This document shows, one piece after another, positions 9,467-17,534 of a stretch of DNA of 64,000 nucleotides. This stretch comes from JAKAWQ01 sp963745975 (lineage in GTDB: Bacteria; Pseudomonadota; Alphaproteobacteria; Acetobacterales; Acetobacteraceae). The number at the start of each line of letters is the position of its first letter. Position 1 is the first letter of the stretch. A program made the translations under genes and the position numbers. The stretch covers positions 1,116,001 to 1,180,000 of the forward strand of contig CAVUZJ010000009.1 in assembly GCA_963745975.1 (NCBI GenBank). The letters run 5' to 3'. The notes below the pieces were generated by a model, which worked only from the letters and a program-made list of their open reading frames with translations, ran no database searches and had not been told where the DNA came from.

Positions 9467-10615
9467 CTACCCCGGTAGCTCCAGCACGTTCTTGGCGATG
9501 ATGTTGCGCTGGATTTCGTTGCTCCCGCCATAGATCGTCGTCGGCCGCGCCTGGATGAAGAGCCCCGAAGGGTGGAGCTCACGATTGCCGCCCATCGGAT
9601 CGAGGAGGCCCGCATTCTCGCCCGCAACCTCGAGCATCGTCTCGCTGATGCGTTGAAAAAGCTCGCTCTGGTGCACTTTCAGCATCGAGACGTCGGCGCC
9701 GAGCGCCTCGCCCCGCCGCACCCGCTCGGCGAACCCCTCGTAGAGCGATTTATGGTCCGCGAGATCGAGCCGAAGCCGCGTGTAGCGGTCGCGGAACAGC
9801 GGATCCTCCCACACGCCCATCCGTTCCGCCAGCAACCTCAGCCGCGAGAGCGCGTACGCCGCCTGCTTGGGCGAGCCGAGCAGCAGCCGCTCGAAGCCCA
9901 AGAGCGCCTTGGCCATGCTCCAGCCGCGGTTGACCTCGCCGACCAGATTCTCTCGCGGCACCCGCACGTTATCGAAGAAGACCTCGCAGAACTCGTCGTG
10001 CAGGTCGAGATTGATGATCGGGCGGACAGTGATGCCGGGCGTCTCCATGGGAACAAGGAGGAAGCTGATGCCTTCCTGCGGCTTCGCTTTCTTATCGGTC
10101 CGCACGAGAAGAAAAATCCAGTTGGCGTCGTTGGCGAGCGTCGTCCAGATCTTCTGCCCGTTGACCACCCAGTGCTCGCCCTCGAGCACCGCTTCGGTGC
10201 GCAGGCTCGCGAGGTCCGAGCCGGCATTGGGCTCGCTGTAGCCCTGGCACCAGATGTGCTCGCCCGCGAGGATTTTCGGGAGGAAGAACCGCTTCTGCGC
10301 ATCGGTGCCGAAGCGGATGAGGAGCGGCCCGATCATGGTGACCCCCATGTCGTTGAAGCGGGCGCAGCCGTGCCGCTCGAGCTCCTCGATCATGACGAGC
10401 TGCTTCGCCGCCGCGAGCCCCATCCCGCCCCACTCGAGCGGCCAGCCGGGCGCGAGCCAGCCCTTCCGCGAAAGCGCCATGTACCAGGGCCGGCTTTCGC
10501 GAAAATGCAGCCGCTTCGGCGGATTGCGCAGCTCGCCTGGGTACTCCTCGTCGAGGAACGCGCGCACGCGGGCGCGGAATTCGCCGTCCTCGAGCGCGTT
10601 CAGATCGTCTTGCAT
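9467..10615 (-). CDS. Acyl-CoA dehydrogenase
   Basis: The 382-aa FAD-dependent dehydrogenase has GYSEPNAGSDLASLRTEA (about 130-147), the WTTLANDANW segment, VPMETPGI and a C-terminal GGSNEIQRNIIAKNVLELPG motif typical of the family. It oxidises acyl-CoA to 2-enoyl-CoA and passes electrons to ETF. The usual catalytic Glu position cannot be assigned safely without alignment. It is the last gene of a minus-strand run with an enoyl-CoA hydratase and a second dehydrogenase, so the three plausibly serve one acyl-CoA degradation route. Confidence 0.88.
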   Translation of the reverse strand: MQDDLNALEDGEFRARVRAFLDEEYPGELRNPPKRLHFRESRPWYMALSRKGWLAPGWPLEWGGMGLAAAKQLVMIEELERHGCARFNDMGVTMIGPLLIRFGTDAQKRFFLPKILAGEHIWCQGYSEPNAGSDLASLRTEAVLEGEHWVVNGQKIWTTLANDANWIFLLVRTDKKAKPQEGISFLLVPMETPGITVRPIINLDLHDEFCEVFFDNVRVPRENLVGEVNRGWSMAKALLGFERLLLGSPKQAAYALSRLRLLAERMGVWEDPLFRDRYTRLRLDLADHKSLYEGFAERVRRGEALGADVSMLKVHQSELFQRISETMLEVAGENAGLLDPMGGNRELHPSGLFIQARPTTIYGGSNEIQRNIIAKNVLELPG

Positions 10616-10617
10616 GC

Positions 10618-11397
10618 TCAGGCTCCCTTGAAGCGGGGCGCACGGCGCGCGAGGAATGCTTCTTTCCCCTCCGCATGGTCGGCGGAGAGGAAGAGCATCG
10701 TTTGCATCTCCCGCTCGCGCTCGAGCGCCGCCTCGAGGCCCGCGGCGAGAAAGGCGCGCGTCAGCGCGACCGAGAGCGGCGCCTGCTCGGCAATCAGGCG
10801 GGCGCGCGCAAGTGCGGCATCGAGCGCGCCGCCCGCCGGAACGACCTCATCGGCGAGCCCGATGCGGAGCGCCTCGTCCGCCGCCACCCGCTCGCCATAG
10901 AGAAGAATTTGGCGCGCGCGCCCTTCGCCCACGCGCCGCGGCAGCGTGTACAGGAGCGCGAGATCGGCGATGAGCCCGACCTTGCCGAACCCCGCCACGA
11001 AGCAGGCGCTCTCGCCCGCAACGACCGTGTCGCAGAGTGAGGCGAGCGAAAGCCCCGCCCCCGCCGCGAAGCCCTCCACCGCCGCGATCACCGGCTTCGC
11101 CCCGCCGATCATCAGCCGCACCAGCTTGTGCGTGATGCGGAATCGCTCGCGTCCCGCGGCGATGTCCGCCACGTCCATCTCCGAGAGGTCGCCGCCCGAG
11201 CAGAAATTGCCCTCCGCTCCGGTGATCACCACCGCCGCCACCGCCCGGTCGGCCTCGATCCGCTCGAACGCCTCGATCAGCGCGAGCCGCATCGCGACCG
11301 AGAGCGCGTTGCGGCGCGACGGAAGGTCGAGCGTCAGCACCGCGGTCGTCCCTTCGCGGCTTTCGCGTAAGCTCGCCGCCGGCTCCGCGTCAGCCAT
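10618..11397 (-). CDS. Enoyl-CoA hydratase/isomerase (crotonase family)
   Basis: The 259-aa protein from MADAEPAASL has the crotonase signature: RRNALSVAM, an oxyanion-hole segment ITGAEGNFCSGGDLSEM (about 62-78) and KPVIAAVEGFAAGAGLSLASLCD. I moved the start downstream to 11397 because it overlaps the preceding dehydrogenase stop by 8 bp and the longer frame adds only shadow sequence. It probably hydrates the product of the neighbouring dehydrogenases. The stop lies 2 bp before the next start. Confidence 0.86.
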   Translation of the reverse strand: MADAEPAASLRESREGTTAVLTLDLPSRRNALSVAMRLALIEAFERIEADRAVAAVVITGAEGNFCSGGDLSEMDVADIAAGRERFRITHKLVRLMIGGAKPVIAAVEGFAAGAGLSLASLCDTVVAGESACFVAGFGKVGLIADLALLYTLPRRVGEGRARQILLYGERVAADEALRIGLADEVVPAGGALDAALARARLIAEQAPLSVALTRAFLAAGLEAALEREREMQTMLFLSADHAEGKEAFLARRAPRFKGA

Positions 11398-12448
11398 CCT
11401 CTTCCTCCGGCGCCAGCGCTGCGTAGCGCGCCCGATGCAGCGAAGCCGAGCCGTAGAGATTGGCGAGCACCATCGCCTTGCGCAGGAAGAGCCCGGCGTC
11501 GCACTCGTCGGTGTAGCCGATGCCGCCATGGAGCTGGATCGCCTGGCGGGTGATCAGCATCGCCGCCTCCGAGGCCCGCGCCTTGGCCCGCGAGACCGCG
11601 GCGCGGCAGAGCGCGAGCGGCGCGCCTTCATCGAGCACGCCGGCCGCGGCATCGACGCTCGCACGGCTCAGTTCGAGCTGGATCTTGAGGTCCGCGGCCC
11701 GGTGCCGCAGTGCCTGGAAGCTCCCGATCTTCTGGCCGAACTGCACGCGCGTGCGGAGATACTCGAGCGTGATCGCGAAGGCCCGTCCCATCACGCCGAG
11801 AAGATAGGCCGCCGCCGCCAGGGTGGCCTCCTCGAGCGCGCGCGAAAAATCGCCCGCGACCAGCTCGGCCGGCGCGCCCTCGAGCGTGAGCGTGCCGAAG
11901 AACCCCCCATCCTGCGTGCGCTCCAGCGCGAGCGCGGCCCCCGGCGCGTCGCTGGCAACCAGGCCGAACCCGCCGCGCGCGGAGACGAGGAAGAAATCGG
12001 CCCCGCCCGCCACCGGCACGAAGAGCTTCTTCCCCGTGAGAAGGCCGCCCTCGAAAACCGTCTCCTCATCCGCCGCCAGGCTGTTCGCCCGCTCCTGCCA
12101 GGCCGGGATGACGATGCTCTCCCCGGCAAGCAGGGCGGCGAGCCGAGCCCCGCCAAGCATCCGCGCCGCCATGGCGGCCGGGATCAGCGGCTCGGGCACC
12201 AGGCCCGCGCCCAGCTCCTCGGCAAGGGCTGCGAAGGCACGCATCCCGAGCCCGCTCCCGCCCGCCGATTCGGCCAACGCGAGGCCGGGCCAGCCGAGCG
12301 CACAGATCTCCCGCCACGCCGCGCGGTCGAATCCCGGCGGGGCGAAGCGGAGCGCGCGGATCCGTCGGAGATCGCCCCGCGGCACCAGCGCCGCGGCGCT
12401 GTCACGGATCATGCGCAGGCTTTCCGCGAGGTCTCCCGCCTGATCCAT
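11390..12448 (-). CDS. Acyl-CoA dehydrogenase, short divergent paralogue
   Basis: The 352-aa product from MDQAGDLAESL shows the family's C-terminal helical half (YLRTRVQFGQKIGSFQALRHRAADLKI, split as TRVQFGQKIGSFQALRHR; then ITRQAIQLHGGIGYTDE). The N-terminal and middle regions are poorly conserved. Such partners often form heteromeric dehydrogenases with a canonical subunit, here the 382-aa protein two genes on (inference). It heads the minus-strand dehydrogenase-hydratase-dehydrogenase set. Confidence 0.82.
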   Translation of the reverse strand: MDQAGDLAESLRMIRDSAAALVPRGDLRRIRALRFAPPGFDRAAWREICALGWPGLALAESAGGSGLGMRAFAALAEELGAGLVPEPLIPAAMAARMLGGARLAALLAGESIVIPAWQERANSLAADEETVFEGGLLTGKKLFVPVAGGADFFLVSARGGFGLVASDAPGAALALERTQDGGFFGTLTLEGAPAELVAGDFSRALEEATLAAAAYLLGVMGRAFAITLEYLRTRVQFGQKIGSFQALRHRAADLKIQLELSRASVDAAAGVLDEGAPLALCRAAVSRAKARASEAAMLITRQAIQLHGGIGYTDECDAGLFLRKAMVLANLYGSASLHRARYAALAPEEEDG

Positions 12449-12507
12449 GCTTGTACCGCCGGCCGGTTCCACCCGTCCCCGATCGTGCGGCCCGCCGCGC
12501 GGCCCGG

Positions 12508-13509
12508 TCAATCCCCGCGACCGCACCCGGCCGGCGCGCGGCAGAAGGGGTGCTCGCCCTCCGCGCCCGGATAAGCCCCGCCGGGCCAGGGATGCGCCGG
12601 CCGCATAGCCCCCGCCGCCCCGTAGCGGACCGGCGGGCCGATATCCCGCCCCGGCGCGAGGGCGCCGTGCGACCCGGGCGGGGCGGGCGCGCGGCCGGGC
12701 CCGGCGATGAAGCGTGCGCCGACGGCGCGCGGCGCCGCGCCCGCCTGCCGCTCGAGCTGCACGACCGCCCAGCCCGGCTTCAGCATCCCCGTTGGTGCGC
12801 GCACGCTCGGCCCCCCCGCCATGCTGAAATGCCCGCCCTCGGCAGTGACGTAGGATTCGACGAACACCCTCCCGACCCGCGGACCGAACCGGGCGAAGGG
12901 ATCGCCGGCGAGCGGCCCGCGCACCCGCACCAGCCCGGCCGGGCTCGGGTCGATCCGCGTGGCGACGATCGCCCCGTCCGCCCGCTTGAGCCCGCTGACC
13001 GCGACCCAGTCGCCCCGCGCGAGCCCGCCGCCCACCTGGTCCGGGATCGCCGCCGGGATCACGACCTCCTGCCCGGCCACGCGGACCATCCGCCCGCCGT
13101 CCTCGACCGCCTCCACCGGCCCCGCCACCTCATGGACGACGGAGATGCTCTCCGCGACCAGCGCCGAGGTCGGCCCCACGGCCGAAACGGCGACGACCTG
13201 GCCTTCCCTGAGCGCGGCCGGCGTCGCGTTCGCGTCATCGACCGAGACCTCCGTCCCCGTGCCGTAACGCACCTCGAGCCCATCGACGAAGATGCTGCCG
13301 AAGCCGGTAATCACCCCGATGATTCCTGTCCCGCCGATGCCGCGCTCCGCCTCGAATGTGCCATTGGGCGCCCCATTGGGCGCACCCGTCCCGCCGATCC
13401 CGCGCTCGGCCTCGGGCGCCGGCAGCGGCGGCGGCGGACCGGGGAGGGTCGGCGGCGGAGCGCAGGAGGCGAGCAGGGCAAGGAGAAGAAAGCCGGCGAG
13501 GCCGCGCAC
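12508..13509 (-). CDS. DUF5666-like lipoprotein
   Basis: The 333-aa product has a lipoprotein signal (MRGLAGFLLLALLASC, lipidated Cys16) and a Pro-rich linker. The motif EAERGIGGTG occurs twice (about 33-42 and 53-62), the second time running into GIIGVITGFGSIFVDGLEV, which is typical of DUF5666 proteins. The body holds repeated beta-rich modules (GLARGDWVAVSGLKRADG). The C-terminus is low-complexity Gly/Pro/Ala. It should be periplasmic and membrane-anchored. It follows the DUF6502 gene by 2 bp, so the two are co-expressed. The biochemical role is unknown. Confidence 0.75.
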   Translation of the reverse strand: MRGLAGFLLLALLASCAPPPTLPGPPPPLPAPEAERGIGGTGAPNGAPNGTFEAERGIGGTGIIGVITGFGSIFVDGLEVRYGTGTEVSVDDANATPAALREGQVVAVSAVGPTSALVAESISVVHEVAGPVEAVEDGGRMVRVAGQEVVIPAAIPDQVGGGLARGDWVAVSGLKRADGAIVATRIDPSPAGLVRVRGPLAGDPFARFGPRVGRVFVESYVTAEGGHFSMAGGPSVRAPTGMLKPGWAVVQLERQAGAAPRAVGARFIAGPGRAPAPPGSHGALAPGRDIGPPVRYGAAGAMRPAHPWPGGAYPGAEGEHPFCRAPAGCGRGD

Positions 13510-13511
13510 GT

Positions 13512-14387
13512 TCAGCCTTCCTCCCCGCCCGGTTCGCCCTTGGCCGCGCCCTCGACATAGAGATAGACGCCGAGATTGATGCGCCCCGCGCGCGGGCGCT
13601 CCGGCGCCGCCGCCGCCTCCCGGTCGTCCTCCTCGGCGGCGGCGAGCGCGATCCGGTTGAAATCCACCAGCAGCCGCTCCGCCGCCTCCCGTCCGGCCCG
13701 CTCGAGCCGGCGGATGGTCGCGGCGCCGAGCCGGTCGTAATGCACGCTCCGGTCGAGGAACGGGGCCGCCCCGGCCGCTTCGATGTTGGCCGAAGCGGCG
13801 GCGGCGTGATCGCCGAGGTTCCGGCCGAAATAGAAGAGCTGCGCCTCCCGCCCGGGCGGCGGCACGAAGGCCGCGACGTTGAGCCGCACCCTCTCGCCCG
13901 CCTCGAGCACCACCAGGTTCTGCGCGAGCAGCTCCTCGAGCACCGCCCGCGGGCGGACATCGGTGGTGATCGCGGCGACCAGGCTCTCGAAGGAGGCGCT
14001 CCCCGGCGCGTGGCCCGTCCGCGGCAGGGCGAGCGGCTCGCCGCCCGCGTCCGTATAGTCGGCCCCGCCGAGCCAGCGCCCGACGATCGCGCTCGCCAGG
14101 GTGACGATCGGCGGCGCCTCGGTCGAAGCGGCGGGGGATACGGTCCGGAGCCGACGTATCTCCTTGCGGTGCACGCCGGTCGCGAGGCTCACCCGGCTGT
14201 CGGTGCGGGCGGAGGGGTTGGTCAGGACGTCATGCAGCGCCACATCCACGTAGAGCCCGCGCAAAAGGTCGGCGAGCACGGGGAAGGTGATGCCGCTCCG
14301 CATAAGGAGGCGCACCAGCGGGCGCAGCAGGCTGCGCAGCGGTCCGATCAGGGCCTCGGGGGCGAAGGGACGATCCGGTGGGGGCAT
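13512..14387 (-). CDS. DUF6502 family protein
   Basis: The 291-aa protein from MPPPDRPFAPEALIGPL has an N-terminal helical region (RPLVRLLMRSGITFPVLADLLRGLYVDVA, shown as LLMRSGITFPVLADLLRG) and SLATGVHRKEIRRL, which resemble a helix-turn-helix. This matches DUF6502 as I recall the family. The function is not established; a DNA-binding role is inferred. It is co-oriented with the DUF5666 lipoprotein and divergent from a histidine kinase. A 6+6 bp palindrome lies 11 bp before its start, which suits autoregulation. Confidence 0.7.
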   Translation of the reverse strand: MPPPDRPFAPEALIGPLRSLLRPLVRLLMRSGITFPVLADLLRGLYVDVALHDVLTNPSARTDSRVSLATGVHRKEIRRLRTVSPAASTEAPPIVTLASAIVGRWLGGADYTDAGGEPLALPRTGHAPGSASFESLVAAITTDVRPRAVLEELLAQNLVVLEAGERVRLNVAAFVPPPGREAQLFYFGRNLGDHAAAASANIEAAGAAPFLDRSVHYDRLGAATIRRLERAGREAAERLLVDFNRIALAAAEEDDREAAAAPERPRAGRINLGVYLYVEGAAKGEPGGEEG

Positions 14388-14393
14388 CCGTGC

Positions 14394-14423
14394 TTGACGT
14401 GGGTATTTTTCCCACGCTAGGTT
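14394..14423 (+). promoter_or_regulatory. Divergent promoter with embedded palindrome
   Basis: A sigma-70-like -35 TTGACG (14394-14399) and -10 TAGGTT (14418-14423) are separated by 18 bp. The spacer carries the inverted repeat CGTGGG-TATTTTT-CCCACG (14398-14416). The same palindrome lies just upstream of the minus-strand DUF6502 start. It is a candidate operator for the divergent pair. Confidence 0.5.
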
Positions 14424-14465
14424 GCCACCCGCCAGACCTTCCGTCAATGACCGGAGAACGAGCCG

Positions 14466-15143
14466 ATGCTTCGTGCGCAAGATGGGCCAGAAAGACTTCA
14501 TCGGCCGGCCGAGGGGTCGGGCGAATTCCGTCAGTTGCGCCATCAGACCAAGAACGCGCTTCAGCGCATCATGATCCAGGTATTGGAGGCGCCCGGCCTC
14601 CGCGAGAGCCGCGAGGGGCGGCGCCTCGCCGACGATATCGCCCGCCGGATCGAGCTCGCCGCCCTGATCTCCGATGCCCTCTTCGGCTTCACCGGGAGCC
14701 TCGAGCCCCTTCCCGAGCGGCTCCGCTCGCTCGCCGAGAGCGTGATCGCCCTCTACGCCGACGCCACCCAGATCATCCGCCTCGAGATCGCCGTCACGGA
14801 CGCTTGCCCCCGTGGCCGCGAAGACACCATCCTGCGCATCGCGCACGAGCTGGTGGGCAATGCGGTCAAGCACGGCATGCACATGCGCCTCCTCGGCCGC
14901 ATCTCGGTCCGGCTTGCCCGCGAGGCCGGCATGGCGGTGCTTTCGGTCGGCAACGATGGCTGGCGGATGGAGGAGCCCGCCCGCTTCGGCGACGGGCTTG
15001 CGCTGGTCGAGGAGCTGGCGCGCGCCGAAGGCGGCACCGTGCGTCTGAGAACCCGCCCGCAGACGCTGATCGAGGTGCGCCTGCCGGGCGAGGGCGCCTT
15101 GCCGCTCCGCCACGACCGCGCGGCGGCGGAGTTGGCACCGTGA
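14466..15143 (+). CDS. Soluble sensor histidine kinase, HisKA_2/HWE-like
   Basis: The 225-aa protein has a DHp helix with LRHQTKNALQRI (presumed phospho-acceptor His26) and an ATPase N-box HELVGNAVKHG (about 127-137). The G-box region near 160-185 (GDGLALVEELARAEGG) completes a compact kinase core. No sensor or membrane segment is present, so input must come from a partner. GGAGAA lies about 9 nt before the ATG. It overlaps the following small lipoprotein by GTGA. No response regulator lies nearby. Confidence 0.77.
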   Translation: MLRAQDGPERLHRPAEGSGEFRQLRHQTKNALQRIMIQVLEAPGLRESREGRRLADDIARRIELAALISDALFGFTGSLEPLPERLRSLAESVIALYADATQIIRLEIAVTDACPRGREDTILRIAHELVGNAVKHGMHMRLLGRISVRLAREAGMAVLSVGNDGWRMEEPARFGDGLALVEELARAEGGTVRLRTRPQTLIEVRLPGEGALPLRHDRAAAELAP

Positions 15144-15313
15144 CGGCCGCCCGCCTCGGCGCCTCGCTCGCCGGCCTGATCCTCGCCGCGCTGCTCGCGA
15201 CGCTCGGCGGGTGCACCAGCCCGGCCTCGAATTCGGCCGCGCCGTCCCCCGGCTCCTTCGCGGTCCACATGAACGGCACGATGAACAGCGCGGTCGGCGC
15301 CGCCCATCCGTAA
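15140..15313 (+). CDS. Small lipoprotein
   Basis: The 57-aa product starts at GTG (15140), overlapping the kinase TGA. The N-terminus MTAARLGASLAGLILAALL leads to the lipobox TLGGC with Cys25. The mature peptide is only about 33 residues (SNSAAPSPGSF). I see no homologous family. The overlap with the kinase gene suggests co-translation and perhaps an envelope sensing link. It ends 10 bp before the convergent CoA-transferase gene. Confidence 0.6.
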   Translation: MTAARLGASLAGLILAALLATLGGCTSPASNSAAPSPGSFAVHMNGTMNSAVGAAHP

Positions 15314-15322
15314 GGGCCGGGC

Positions 15323-15988
15323 TTATTCGAGGTTGTAGAGCTTGGCGCCGGTGCGGGCCTGCAATTCATCGAATTCGAGCCCGCGGACGATTTCGAGCAC
15401 GACGAAACCGCGCGGGGTCACGTCGAGCACGGCGAGATTCGTGTAGACGCGGGCGACCGCGCCCGGCGCCGTGAGCGGATAGGCGCAGCGCGGAACGAGC
15501 CGCGGCCTTCCGTCCTTCGTCGTGTGCTCCATCGCGACCCAGAGCCGCTTCGCCCCGGCCGCGAGATCCATCGCCCCGCCCACCGCCGAGGCGGCGTCGT
15601 TCCTCCCCGTCGCCCAGTTGGCGATGTCGCCGTTCTCCGCCACCTCGAAGGCGCCGAGGACGCAGAGATCGATATGCCCGCCGCGGATCATCGCGAAGCT
15701 GTCCGCGTGGTGCACGAAGGACCCGCCCGGGCGCAGCGTCACCGGCTGCTTGCCGGCATTGATCAGCCAGGGATCGACGGCCCCGGGCGGCGGCGCCGGC
15801 CCCACCCCGAGCACGCCGTTCTCGGAATGGAACACCACCTCGCGCTCCGCCGGCACATGCTCGACAACCAAGGTCGGGATGCCGATCCCGAGATTGACAT
15901 ACCAGCCCTCGGGGATGTCGCGCGCGATCCGCGCGGCAATCCCCTGCCGATCCCGCGGAGCGAAGGAGGGAGGCACCGTGTCAGGCAT
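15323..15988 (-). CDS. 3-oxoacid CoA-transferase subunit B (PcaJ/ScoB/AtoA type)
   Basis: The 221-aa product has the family motif FHSENGVLGVGPAP, where Glu56 is the CoA-accepting nucleophile, plus GGHIDLCVLGAFEV and LVPRCAYPLTAPGAVARVY. With subunit A it transfers CoA between a donor such as succinyl-CoA and a 3-oxoacid. The two genes overlap by 8 bp. Substrate is unresolved: 3-oxoadipate, acetoacetate or another oxoacid. The neighbours are acyl-CoA genes and there are no aromatic-degradation genes, which mildly favours a short-chain acid. Confidence 0.9.
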   Translation of the reverse strand: MPDTVPPSFAPRDRQGIAARIARDIPEGWYVNLGIGIPTLVVEHVPAEREVVFHSENGVLGVGPAPPPGAVDPWLINAGKQPVTLRPGGSFVHHADSFAMIRGGHIDLCVLGAFEVAENGDIANWATGRNDAASAVGGAMDLAAGAKRLWVAMEHTTKDGRPRLVPRCAYPLTAPGAVARVYTNLAVLDVTPRGFVVLEIVRGLEFDELQARTGAKLYNLE

Positions 15989-16679
15989 TGCGTCCTCCCT
16001 TCTCGGCGTGCATCGCGTAGGGCACGTGCAGCACCCGGTCGACGAAGATCCCGGGTGTCACGACCGCCTCCGGATGCAGCCCGCCTGCCGCGATCGCGTG
16101 CTGCGTCTGGACGATCGTGAGCTTGCCCGCCATCGCCATGATCGGGTTGAAGTTGCGCGCCGACTCCCGGTAGGTGAGGTTGCCGAAGCGGTCCGCGCGC
16201 CAGGCCTCGATCAGCGCGACATCGCCCGCAAGCGCGCTCTCCAGCACATAAGTGCGCCCGCCGATCTCGCGCAGCTCCTTGCCCTCGGCGAGCCGCGTTC
16301 CCACGCCCGTGGCCGTGAAGAAGGCGGGGATCCCCGCGCCCGCGGCGCGGATTCGCTCGGCGAGCGTGCCCTGGGGCACGATCTCGAGTTCGATCCTGCC
16401 CGCCGCATAAAGCTCCTCGAACACCACCGAGCCGACGCTGCGCGGAAAGCTGCACACCATCCGCCGCACGCGCCCAAGCTCCATCAGCCGCGCAAGCCCG
16501 ATGCGCCCCGTGCCCGCATTGTTGGCGACCACCGTGAGTTCCTTGGCCCCTTGCGCGATCAGCCCGTCGATCAGCGCGTCGGGCTGGCCGACATTGCCGA
16601 ACCCGCCGAGCAGGACGACCGAGCCGTCCCGGATCCCCGCCATCGCTTCGGCCATGCTGCCCACGAACTTGTCGATCAT
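15981..16679 (-). CDS. 3-oxoacid CoA-transferase subunit A (PcaI/ScoA/AtoD type)
   Basis: The 232-aa product has DGSVVLLGGFGNVGQPDALIDGL (shown as GGFGNVGQPDALIDGL, about 24-40), NNAGTGRIGLARL, and PQGTLAERIRAAGAGIPAFFT, all typical of the alpha subunit. It supplies the CoA-binding half of the transferase. It overlaps the MaoC gene upstream by 4 bp and subunit B downstream by 8 bp, so MaoC, A and B are coupled. Confidence 0.9.
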   Translation of the reverse strand: MIDKFVGSMAEAMAGIRDGSVVLLGGFGNVGQPDALIDGLIAQGAKELTVVANNAGTGRIGLARLMELGRVRRMVCSFPRSVGSVVFEELYAAGRIELEIVPQGTLAERIRAAGAGIPAFFTATGVGTRLAEGKELREIGGRTYVLESALAGDVALIEAWRADRFGNLTYRESARNFNPIMAMAGKLTIVQTQHAIAAGGLHPEAVVTPGIFVDRVLHVPYAMHAEKGGRNA

Positions 16680-17530
16680 GGCCTGAACGCCACCCGTCCG
16701 TTCGTGACGACGAGGACGTCGCGCTCGAGCGCGCGCGCCTGGAAGGCCCCGGAGCGCCAGATCTCGGTGCGGATCGTCTCGCCCGGAAAGACCGGGGCGG
16801 AGAAGCGGAGATCGAGCGCCGCGAGGCGCGCGGCGTCGTAGTCGGCCAAACTCGCCACAAGCGCGTGGCAGACGATCCCGAGCGTGCAGAGCCCGTGCAG
16901 GATCGGGCGGGGAAACCCGGCCTTCGCCGCCACCGCCGGATCCGCGTGCAGCGGATTGTCATCGCCGTTGAGGCGGTAATAGAGCGCCTGCTCCGGCCTC
17001 GTCGCGAGATCGCGGCTGATCTCGGGAGCGCCTTCAGGGGCGGGATGGGCGGGCTTCACCGGCCCCGTGGGGCCGCCGAAGCCGCCCTGGCCGCGCAGGA
17101 ACGTGGTGCTCGTCGTGGTGGCGAGAACCCGGCCCGTTTCCGCCTCGATCACCTCCTTCTCGGTGTAGAGGAGTGCGGCGGCACCGGCGCCCTTGTCGAT
17201 GAGGCCCGCGACGCGCGTCCGCCCGATGATCTCCCCCTCCACCGGAAGCGGATGATGGATTCGGATGCCCTGCTCGCCGTGCACCAGCCGCACCGCGTCC
17301 ACCGTGGTCGCGGGGTCGGCGAGCCAGAACCCGGGATGGCCGAGCACCACCGCCATGCTCGGCATCGCCTTGAGCCGGCGGTGATGATCGACGAAGTCGA
17401 GCTGGCGCGTGTCCATCGGGTCCTGCCCGAGCCCGATCGAGAGCGCATAGAGGATGGTATCGCGCGCGGTGAGATGCTGGCGGACCTCGGGGATCGGGAA
17501 GTTGCGCAGCCGCTCGTCGTCGATCGGCAC
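16676..17530 (-). CDS. MaoC-like (R)-specific hydratase, double hotdog
   Basis: The 284-aa protein has an N-terminal divergent hotdog and a C-terminal MaoC hotdog. The C-terminal half carries the hydratase-2 motif DDNPLHADPAVAAKAGF, with catalytic Asp/His, followed by RPILHGLCTLG. Such enzymes hydrate 2-enoyl-CoA to (R)-3-hydroxyacyl-CoA. It is transcribed after the acyl-CoA ligase and overlaps the CoA-transferase A gene. The set suggests activation, hydration and CoA transfer of one acid. Confidence 0.85.
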   Translation of the reverse strand: MPIDDERLRNFPIPEVRQHLTARDTILYALSIGLGQDPMDTRQLDFVDHHRRLKAMPSMAVVLGHPGFWLADPATTVDAVRLVHGEQGIRIHHPLPVEGEIIGRTRVAGLIDKGAGAAALLYTEKEVIEAETGRVLATTTSTTFLRGQGGFGGPTGPVKPAHPAPEGAPEISRDLATRPEQALYYRLNGDDNPLHADPAVAAKAGFPRPILHGLCTLGIVCHALVASLADYDAARLAALDLRFSAPVFPGETIRTEIWRSGAFQARALERDVLVVTNGRVAFRP

Positions 17531-17534
17531 GGCG

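Noticed and set aside
9572..10900. A 442-aa plus-strand frame
   Set aside because: Antisense to the acyl-CoA dehydrogenase and hydratase with no domain; the real motifs are on the minus strand.
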